From a virus, in IMG/VR virus record IMGVR_UViG_3300019776_000048, positions 1 to 36,290 of that record: 36,290 nucleotides of DNA. One strand, given 5' to 3'. Each line of letters opens with the position of its first letter. The stretch's first letter is position 1. Positions 30,797 through 36,290 of this stretch are shown here, one piece after another. Below the pieces are notes generated by a model. It made no database searches and was not told where the DNA came from. It was given only the letters and a program-made list of their open reading frames with translations. Both the position numbers and the translations under genes were made by a program.

Positions 30797-32005
30797 ATGT
30801 CTAATAGCATTCTTACCATTGACATGATCACACGCAAAGCGTTGGAGATCTTGGAAAACAACCTGGTGGTCACCCGCAACGTCAACCGTCAGTACGACGA
30901 CAGCTTCGCTGTTGAAGGTGCCAAGATCGGTTCCACCCTGCGTATCCGCCTGCCCGACCGCGCTCTGGTGACTGACGGTGCCGCCCTGCAAACCCAGGAC
31001 GACAACGAGCAGTACACCACCCTGTCCGTGGCTTCGCAGAAGCACATCGGCGTGAACTTCACTTCTGCCGAACTGACCATGCAGTTGGACGACTTCGCTG
31101 ACCGTGTGCTCAAGCCCCGTATCAGCCAGTTGGCCGCCAGCATCGACGCAGACGTGTGCAACGCCTACAAGACCATCGGCAACTCCGTTGGTACCCCCGG
31201 CACCACGCCCGCCACCTCGTTGGTTCTGCTGCAAGCCCAGCAAAAGCTGAACGAAAACGCTGCCGTGATGTCGCCGCGTTACGCCACCGTCAACCCGGCT
31301 GCCAACGCTGGCCTGGTCGAAGGCATGAAGGGTCTCTTCAACCCCACCGACACCGTGTCCCGCCAGTTCAAGAACGGCATGATGGGCACCGGCGTTCTGG
31401 GCTTCGATGAGATCAATATGTCTCAGTCGATCAAGCAGTTCACCACTGGCTCGCGTACCGCTACCGGTGGCACGACCTCTGCTGCTGTCACGACCGAAGG
31501 TGCTGCAACCATCGCCATCACCGGCGCTGGTGCTGCTGGTACGGTCAAGGCTGGTGACGTGTTCACCGTGGCCGGTTGCTACGCTGTGAACCCGCAGACC
31601 CGTGAATCCACTGGTTCGCTGTTCCAATTTGTAGCACTTGCCGACGTGACTCTGGACGGCTCTGGCGCTGGCAGCATCACTGTCGCCCCGATCTACTCCG
31701 CTGCCCACGCCTTGGCTACCGTGCAAACTCTGCCCGCCACTTCGCAAGCTGTGGTGTTTCTGGGTTCCGCCTCCACTCAGTACGCCCAGAACCTGGTGTA
31801 CCACAAGGATGCGATCACCTTCGCTACCGCCGACCTGTTGCTGCCTCAGGGCGTCGACATGGCCAGCCGTGCCGTCCACAACGGTATCAGCCTGCGCGTT
31901 GTTCGTCAGTACGACATCAACAACGACCGTATGCCCTGCCGTATCGACGTGCTGTACGGCTACTCGACGATCCGTCCTCAGATGGCTTGCCGTCTGTGGG
32001 GCTAA
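30797..32005 (+). CDS. Major capsid protein, P22 coat (gp5) type
   Basis: 402 residues (P22 coat 430). The N-terminus NSILTIDMITRKALEILENNLVVTRNVNRQYD and the run GSTLRIRLPDRALVTDGAALQ fit the P22 coat family, as does FTSAELTMQLDDFADRVLKPRISQLA. Residues about 230-300 (GTVKAGDVFTVAGCYAVNPQTR) are the expected inserted beta-domain. Its codons are strongly GC-biased, as expected for a highly expressed gene. AAAGGA precedes the start, and a hairpin follows the stop. Confidence 0.95.
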   Translation: MSNSILTIDMITRKALEILENNLVVTRNVNRQYDDSFAVEGAKIGSTLRIRLPDRALVTDGAALQTQDDNEQYTTLSVASQKHIGVNFTSAELTMQLDDFADRVLKPRISQLAASIDADVCNAYKTIGNSVGTPGTTPATSLVLLQAQQKLNENAAVMSPRYATVNPAANAGLVEGMKGLFNPTDTVSRQFKNGMMGTGVLGFDEINMSQSIKQFTTGSRTATGGTTSAAVTTEGAATIAITGAGAAGTVKAGDVFTVAGCYAVNPQTRESTGSLFQFVALADVTLDGSGAGSITVAPIYSAAHALATVQTLPATSQAVVFLGSASTQYAQNLVYHKDAITFATADLLLPQGVDMASRAVHNGISLRVVRQYDINNDRMPCRIDVLYGYSTIRPQMACRLWG

Positions 32006-32013
32006 ATTGAAAT

Positions 32014-32030
32014 GGGGCTCCGGCCCCTTT
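32014..32030 (+). terminator. UCCG-loop hairpin after the coat gene
   Basis: GGGGC (32014-32018) and GCCCC (32023-32027) close a UNCG-family tetraloop, followed by TTTCTT. The stem is short and the U-tract weak, so it may be a partial terminator or an mRNA 3'-end stabiliser. Confidence 0.5.
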
Positions 32031-32059
32031 CTTCGTAACATCTTTGAAAGGAACTTATC

Positions 32060-32467
32060 ATGGCTATTCCTAATGGCGGCGGCGGTCAACAAATTGGCGC
32101 TGGCAATCCCGCAGAAACTCTCATGGGCCGTCTGGCCGCTCCCCAGACTGCAACCTCCACTGCAACTCTGACTGCGGCTCAAGTGACCGGCAACTGGCTG
32201 GTCGCTAACCCCAGCACCTCGGCTGCCACCTACACGCTGCCCACCGGCGCTCTGATCGACGCTGCTGTGCCCAACGCCTCCGTTGGCAGCACGTTCGATC
32301 TGTATGTGGTCAACACCGGCACCACCTCCGGCACCGTGACCCTGGCGACTGCCACCGGTATCACTGACGGCGGTAACGCCTTTGTGGCCGTGGCCATCAC
32401 CTCCAGCGCATTGTTCCGGTTCCGCAAGACCGGTGACGGTACCTGGACCGTGTACAAAGTGGCCTAA
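32060..32467 (+). CDS. Capsid decoration-like protein, 135 aa
   Basis: Begins MAIPNGGGGQQIGAGNPAETLMG and continues as a Thr/Ala/Val-rich beta protein (TATLTAAQVTGNWLVANP, then TYTLPTGALIDAAVP, GTVTLATATGITDGG, FRFRKTGDGTWTVYKVA). Lying directly after the coat gene with a strong ribosome-binding site, it fits a decoration or surface protein. No named family recognised. AAAGGAAC precedes the start. Confidence 0.7.
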   Translation: MAIPNGGGGQQIGAGNPAETLMGRLAAPQTATSTATLTAAQVTGNWLVANPSTSAATYTLPTGALIDAAVPNASVGSTFDLYVVNTGTTSGTVTLATATGITDGGNAFVAVAITSSALFRFRKTGDGTWTVYKVA

Positions 32468-32493
32468 AAAGAGAGGGCTTCGGCCCTTTCTTT
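32468..32493 (+). terminator. UUCG-loop terminator-like hairpin
   Basis: AAAGAGAGGGC (32468-32478) pairs with GCCCTTTCTTT (32483-32493) around a TTCG loop, with one G-U pair. The T-rich 3' arm makes it the most terminator-like of the three hairpins in this region. It would lower transcription downstream of the first decoration-like gene. Confidence 0.6.
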
Positions 32494-32509
32494 CCTTTAA
32501 GGAAACAAC

Positions 32510-32923
32510 ATGGCAAATACCAAACCTATTGGCGTTGCATACACCGACCAAGACATCATTGGTTCGGACAACATCTTGTCGAGCGGCACTCTGGGTTACA
32601 CCCTGGCAGCTGAAGGCTCTGCGACCCAGGCCACCAGCAAGTCCACCGGTGTGACGCTGAACTACTCGACCGGTACCATCACGATGAACAACGCTGCGCT
32701 GGCTACGGTCACCAACGTGTCGTTCACTCTGACCAACTCGTACATCTCTGCCAACGACACCGTGATCCTGACGCAAGTCAGCGGCGCGGCATCGCCTGGT
32801 AGCTACAACGTGTGGGTTTCGTCTCTTGCTTCTGGCAGTTGTGTCATCACGGTGCGTAACATCACCGCTGGTACTCTGTCCGAGGCTCTGGTGCTGAACT
32901 TCGCACTGATTCACGCTCAGTAA
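32510..32923 (+). CDS. Decoration-like beta protein, 137 aa
   Basis: Contains VAYTDQDIIGSDNILSSGTLG, GVTLNYSTGTITMNNAALATV, ANDTVILTQVSGAASPG and YNVWVSSLASGSCVITVRNI, a strand-rich sandwich of the kind used by capsid decoration or spike-base proteins. The preceding AAGGAAAC is a good ribosome-binding site. It lies between two UUCG hairpins and near the coat, consistent with a virion surface protein made in amounts below the coat. Exact role not known. Confidence 0.75.
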   Translation: MANTKPIGVAYTDQDIIGSDNILSSGTLGYTLAAEGSATQATSKSTGVTLNYSTGTITMNNAALATVTNVSFTLTNSYISANDTVILTQVSGAASPGSYNVWVSSLASGSCVITVRNITAGTLSEALVLNFALIHAQ

Positions 32924-32930
32924 ACATGGA

Positions 32931-32946
32931 CGGGGCTTCGGCCCCG
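32931..32946 (+). other. UUCG-loop hairpin overlapping the translation start region of the next gene
   Basis: CGGGGC (32931-32936) and GCCCCG (32941-32946) form a perfect 6-bp stem with a TTCG loop and no T-run. The next ATG (32954) is only seven bases beyond the stem, so the hairpin covers the place where a ribosome-binding site would be and may reduce translation. Confidence 0.55.
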
Positions 32947-32953
32947 CCTTCTT

Positions 32954-33157
32954 ATGCCTATCATTTACATGAAACACCCCATCCACGGCGCCAAGGTGGC
33001 CAACCTGGAAATGGAGGCTGTTTATGATGAACAAAACGGCTGGGTGCGCTACAATCCCGACACACCTTCGGAAGACGAAGAAGTGGCATCCGAGAACACC
33101 CTCCGGCTGAAGCGCAAATACGTCCGTAAAGCGGAGCCACAGACAGAAGGAGCTTAA
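32954..33157 (+). CDS. Small virion-associated protein, 67 aa
   Basis: Contains MKHPIHGAKVANLEMEAVYDEQNGWVRYNPDTP, a HPxHGxKVA motif common in short phage structural-region proteins, then an acidic stretch and a basic end (RLKRKYVRKAEP). Start is either ATG 32954 or ATG 32969 (MKHP); neither has a clear ribosome-binding site and both follow the hairpin. The stop is immediately followed by the gp4-like start. Confidence 0.65.
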   Translation: MPIIYMKHPIHGAKVANLEMEAVYDEQNGWVRYNPDTPSEDEEVASENTLRLKRKYVRKAEPQTEGA

Positions 33158-33871
33158 ATGTCCACCACCGCAGGGGATCAGATTAACGGGGCCTTGCGGC
33201 TGCTAGGCGTTTTGGCCGAAGGTGAAACCCCCTCGGCTGCTACCTCTCAGGATGCGCTCAACGCCATGAACCAGATGCTGGATTCATGGAACACCGAGCG
33301 CTTGATGATTTACAACACCATCGACCAGGTGTTCACATGGCCTGCCGGCGAGATCACCCGCCACCTCGGCCCTTCTGGTGAGTTCGTGGGCCTGCGCCCG
33401 GTCCAGTTGGACGACTCGACCTACTACCGCGACCCGGGCACGAACGTTAGCTTCGGCATCAAGTTCATCAACCAGCAGCAATACGACGGCATCGCGGTCA
33501 AGACGGTGACCTCCACTTATCCACAGGTCATGTGGATCAACATGGAGTACCCGGACATCTCGATGACGATCTACCCCAAACCCACCCGGGACTTGGAGTG
33601 GCACTTCATCTCGGTGCAGGAGCTGGCCCAGCCTGCCACCCTGGCCACCACGTTGGCGTTCCCGCCGGGTTACCTGCGGGCGTTCAAGTACAACCTGGCC
33701 TGCGAGATCGCTGCCGAGTTCGGCGTGGAGCCCAGCCCCAGCGTGGCCCGTATCGCCATGACTTCCAAGCGCAATCTGAAGCGCATGAACAATCCTGACG
33801 ATGTGATGTCGATGCCGTACTCGCTGATCGCCACTCGTCAGCGGTTCAATATCTACGCGGGCAATTACTGA
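33158..33871 (+). CDS. P22 gp4-like head-tail adaptor (tail accessory factor)
   Basis: 237 residues. Contains QINGALRLLGVLAEGETPSAATSQDALNAMNQMLDSW, the opening common to gp4-like adaptors, and EIAAEFGVEPSPSVARIAMTSKRNLKRMN near the end. It is longer than P22 gp4 (166 residues). The protein would add to the portal after DNA packaging and form the base for the tail. It overlaps the gp10-like gene as TGATG. Assignment rests on motif pattern and gene order. Confidence 0.8.
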   Translation: MSTTAGDQINGALRLLGVLAEGETPSAATSQDALNAMNQMLDSWNTERLMIYNTIDQVFTWPAGEITRHLGPSGEFVGLRPVQLDDSTYYRDPGTNVSFGIKFINQQQYDGIAVKTVTSTYPQVMWINMEYPDISMTIYPKPTRDLEWHFISVQELAQPATLATTLAFPPGYLRAFKYNLACEIAAEFGVEPSPSVARIAMTSKRNLKRMNNPDDVMSMPYSLIATRQRFNIYAGNY

Positions 33872-35400
33872 TGAAAACGCCGATTTTGGGCAGTGCATAT
33901 GTCGCTCGCAGCGTCAATGCTGCCGACAATCGACTCGTCAATCTGTTCCCCGAAGCGGTGCCCGAGGGCGGCAAGGAGCCTGGCTTCCTGAACCGCACCC
34001 CGGGCCTGCGTCTACTCCAGACCGTGGGCACCGGCCCCATCCGTGGGCTGTGGGCGCACCAGACTAACGGCACCGACTTCTATGTCGTGTCGGGAACAGA
34101 GTTCTACAAAATGACCGCCACCGACGCAGTGCCGGTGAAGCTCGGCAACGTCACGGGCACCGGGCCGGTCAGCATCGCTGACAACGGCACCCAGATCTTC
34201 ATCGCCTGCAACCCCGACGGGTTCATCTACAACGAGGTTACTGGCGTATTCGCCCAGATCACTGACCCCGACTACCCGGGCGCGGTGACCGTGAGCTACC
34301 TTGATGGTTACTTTGTGTTCAACGAGCCCAACAGCCAGAAGGTCTGGGTCACCAGCCTGCTCGATGGCACCAGCGTCGATCCGCTGGACTTCGCCAGTGC
34401 CGAGGGCTCGCCGGACAATCTGGTGGCCCTGATCGTTGACCACCGCGAAGCGTGGCTATTCGGCTCCGACTCGGTGGAGGTTTGGTACGATGCTGGCCTG
34501 GCTGACTTCCCTCTGACACGCATCCAAGGTGCCTTCAACGAGATCGGCTGCGTGGCACCGTACTCGGTGGCCAAGCTGGACAACGGCCTGTTCTGGCTGG
34601 GCACCGACGCCCGTGGCCAGGGCATCGTGTACCGGGCCAATGGCTACACAGGGCAGCGCATCAGCACCCACGCCATCGAGTACGCCATCGCGCAGTACGG
34701 CAACATCTCGGACGCCATCGCCTACACCTACCAGCAAGAGGGTCACGCCTTCTACGTGCTGACGTTCCCCAGCGCCAGCGCCACATGGGTCTACGATGTG
34801 GCCACGCAGGCCTGGCACGAACGGGCCGCGTTTGAAGATGGCGTGTTCACCCGGCACCGCTCCAACTGCCAGTGCAACTTCGGTGGAGTGACCATCGTGG
34901 GTGACTATGAGAACGGGAACATTTACGAGCTCGACCTCGACACCTACATCGACAACCTGACGCCGCAGAAGTGGCTGCGGTCCTGGCGGGCACTGCCCAC
35001 GGGGCAGAACAACCTCAAGCGTACCGCGCACCACAGCCTGCAACTCGACTGCGAGACCGGTGCGTTCTTTGACCCGAATCTGTACACCGGGCTGCTGACC
35101 GAGGCGTCTGAGCTTATCCTGACCGAATCGGGCGATACGCTGGCGCAGGAGGTTGACCCGACCGGGCTGACCAACCAGGCACAGGTCATGCTGCGCTGGT
35201 CGGACGATGGCGGCCACACATGGAGCAGCGAGCACTGGGCGCCGATGGGTGCCACGGGTGAATACTTCAAGCGGGTGTTCTGGCGTCGGCTGGGTATGAC
35301 CCAGAAGCTGCGCGACCGCGTGTACGAGGTCTCGGGCACCGACAACGTGAAAATCTCCATCATGGGTGCCGAACTGATTATGAGCGGCACCAATGGCTAG
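33871..35400 (+). CDS. P22 gp10-like packaged-DNA stabilisation protein (tail hub)
   Basis: 509 residues. Begins ILGSAYVARSVNAADNRLVNLFPEAVPEGGKEPGFLNRTPGL, the opening typical of gp10-type proteins, followed by propeller-like beta repeats (YVVSGTEFYKMT, IFIACNPDGFIYNE, YFVFNEPNSQKVWVT, WLFGSDSVEVWYD). P22 gp10 (472 residues) forms a hexamer under the gp4 ring and closes the channel. The order gp4, gp10, then a trimeric fibre or needle gene matches P22. The stop overlaps the next start by eight bases. Confidence 0.85.
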   Translation: MKTPILGSAYVARSVNAADNRLVNLFPEAVPEGGKEPGFLNRTPGLRLLQTVGTGPIRGLWAHQTNGTDFYVVSGTEFYKMTATDAVPVKLGNVTGTGPVSIADNGTQIFIACNPDGFIYNEVTGVFAQITDPDYPGAVTVSYLDGYFVFNEPNSQKVWVTSLLDGTSVDPLDFASAEGSPDNLVALIVDHREAWLFGSDSVEVWYDAGLADFPLTRIQGAFNEIGCVAPYSVAKLDNGLFWLGTDARGQGIVYRANGYTGQRISTHAIEYAIAQYGNISDAIAYTYQQEGHAFYVLTFPSASATWVYDVATQAWHERAAFEDGVFTRHRSNCQCNFGGVTIVGDYENGNIYELDLDTYIDNLTPQKWLRSWRALPTGQNNLKRTAHHSLQLDCETGAFFDPNLYTGLLTEASELILTESGDTLAQEVDPTGLTNQAQVMLRWSDDGGHTWSSEHWAPMGATGEYFKRVFWRRLGMTQKLRDRVYEVSGTDNVKISIMGAELIMSGTNG

Positions 35401-36166
35401 TCCGGCAAACATCACCCAAATCCCCGCGCCGCGAGTTGACTTCATCGACCAGCGCACGGGGCTTATGGCTCGGGAGTGGTATCGGTTCTTCCTGAACCTG
35501 TTTACCTTGACCGGCAGCGGCACGAACGTCGGGTCACTGACTGACTTGCAACTTGGGCCGCCGGTGCAGAACCAGCAGGTGGACATTGACGCGGCCTTGG
35601 CCGTCGCGCAGCTCGGCTACGGGTCTGCGGTCAGCATCGACCAGATTTACGAGATGATGAAGCGGGTTGAGGCACTCGAGTCCGCACCGCTGCCCCAAGC
35701 GTACACCAAGCGCTCGGCTTACGGTTCGTTCTACGACACGACCACCCAGACCGCTGCGGCCATCAATACGGCCTACGCGATGACCTTTAACACCACCGAC
35801 CTGTCGTTCGGGGTGACAGTGGGGTCTCCCACCTCGCGCATCTATGTGGACACGCAGGGCGTCTACAACATCCAGTTCTCGGCCCAGCTTGACAAGACAA
35901 CCGCGCCCGTGGGGCTGATCTACATCTGGCTGCGGGTGAACGGGGTGAATGTGGCTAACTCGGCCACCCAGATCCGCATCCAGGGCAACAACGCCGAGAC
36001 CGTGGCCGCGTGGAACTTTTTGGCTAACCTCAAGGCCGGTGATTACTTCGAGTTGATGTGGAGTGTGGACGACAACACCATTCAGATTGTGTCCAGCGGC
36101 GCGGTGGCTCCTGTGCCTGGTATACCGTCGATTATTTTGACGGTCAGTGATAACATCAGCGCATAG
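35393..36166 (+). CDS. Tail needle/fibre-like protein with C1q-like domain
   Basis: 257 residues. The N-terminus has VDFIDQRTGLMAREWYRFFLNL, common in fibre or needle proteins that attach to gp10-like hubs. A short helical stalk (about 78-97, IDQIYEMMKRVEALES) is followed by a C1q-like jelly-roll (about 109-257). Its place just after gp10 is that of the P22 tail needle gp26, but gp26 similarity itself is not visible. It lies directly upstream of the tailspike at 36187. Trimeric assembly is inferred. Confidence 0.7.
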   Translation: MASPANITQIPAPRVDFIDQRTGLMAREWYRFFLNLFTLTGSGTNVGSLTDLQLGPPVQNQQVDIDAALAVAQLGYGSAVSIDQIYEMMKRVEALESAPLPQAYTKRSAYGSFYDTTTQTAAAINTAYAMTFNTTDLSFGVTVGSPTSRIYVDTQGVYNIQFSAQLDKTTAPVGLIYIWLRVNGVNVANSATQIRIQGNNAETVAAWNFLANLKAGDYFELMWSVDDNTIQIVSSGAVAPVPGIPSIILTVSDNISA

Positions 36167-36186
36167 GCGCATTGCAAAGGATACCC

Positions 36187-36290
36187 ATGACCGCAACCCT
36201 TACCCCCAACGCCAAGCAGCAGTTTTTCGACGCCAACGGCAACCCCTTGGCTGGTGGCAAACTGTACACCTATATTGCCGGAACTACCTC
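36187..36290 (+). CDS. 5' end of the tailspike gene continuing at base 1
   Basis: ATG 36187, preceded by AAAGGA, starts MTATLTPNAKQQFFDANGNP and runs off the right edge. Its bases from 36192 repeat the left end, so the frame passes without break into the coding region at 1-1666. This is the true start of the 556-residue tailspike; the full description is with that entry. Confidence 0.85.
   Translation, partial: MTATLTPNAKQQFFDANGNPLAGGKLYTYIAGTT
36192..36290. repeat. Terminal direct repeat, right copy
   Basis: Identical to bases 1-99. Treat one copy as redundant when the genome is closed; the unit genome is then 36,191 bp. Confidence 0.95.

Noticed and set aside
30695-33034. A 779-residue open frame opposite scaffold, coat and decoration genes
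   Set aside because: It spans several certain plus-strand genes and their hairpins. The Gly/His/Val-rich translation shows no domain. It is a by-product of strong codon bias in the coat gene.
1-36290. Prophage or integrated state
   Set aside because: No integrase, excisionase, attachment site, CI-size repressor or flanking host gene was found, and the sequence closes on itself.
1-36290. tRNA genes
   Set aside because: No cloverleaf with a convincing T-loop and acceptor stem was recognised by eye; a tRNAscan-SE run would settle it.

Overview
The window is the complete genome of a short-tailed, P22-like bacteriophage, most likely from an uncultured metagenomic source. Bases 1-99 are repeated exactly at 36192-36290, so the sequence closes into a circle of about 36,191 bp and one tailspike gene runs across the cut. 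The podovirus assignment rests on a P22-type portal, scaffold, coat, gp4-like adaptor, gp10-like DNA stabilisation protein and a set of three ejection-type proteins. No sheath, tape measure or tail tube is present. The GC-rich codon usage and perfect DnaA boxes fit a Gram-negative proteobacterial host, perhaps a freshwater betaproteobacterium; this is a weak inference. No integrase, excisionase or CI-size repressor was seen, so a lytic life style is the simpler reading.

Layout. (1) 36187-7721, plus strand: tailspike, small holin, two accessory proteins, three ejection-type proteins, M15 endolysin and a second (3TM-type) holin. (2) 7702-10738, minus strand: a tightly overlapping operon of small accessory proteins (zinc-ribbon, coiled-coil, winged-helix, tiny membrane proteins) with its own promoter candidate. 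(3) 10813-16311, minus strand: a recombination and DNA-processing operon with a Sak4-like ATPase, DUF669-type ssDNA-binding protein, Cas4-like nuclease with a four-cysteine iron-sulfur signature, SF2 helicase and VRR-NUC nuclease. (4) 16312-16427: a divergent control region with a perfect 11-bp inverted repeat that contains two mirror-image promoters. (5) 16428-20437, plus strand: a Cro-like HTH protein, a TOPRIM-helicase replication protein, a likely origin with three perfect DnaA boxes and GGTAAC repeats, small proteins and a ParB-methyltransferase fusion. (6) 20424-36166, plus strand: terminase, portal, a cluster of fibre and virion-surface genes including a second tailspike, then a consensus sigma70 promoter ahead of scaffold, coat, decoration-like proteins, gp4, gp10 and a needle/fibre protein.

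How it works together. The switch region would drive recombination genes leftward and replication genes rightward, never both from the same DNA at once because the two promoters overlap. The replication protein and host DnaA would act at the origin just downstream of the replication gene. Late structural genes run rightward; UNCG-loop hairpins after the coat and two decoration-like genes probably grade their expression. Two pectate-lyase-fold tailspikes with AT-rich receptor-binding parts suggest swapped host-range modules. No tRNA, CRISPR array or insertion sequence was recognised. No stretch longer than 300 bases lacks a gene or a described site.
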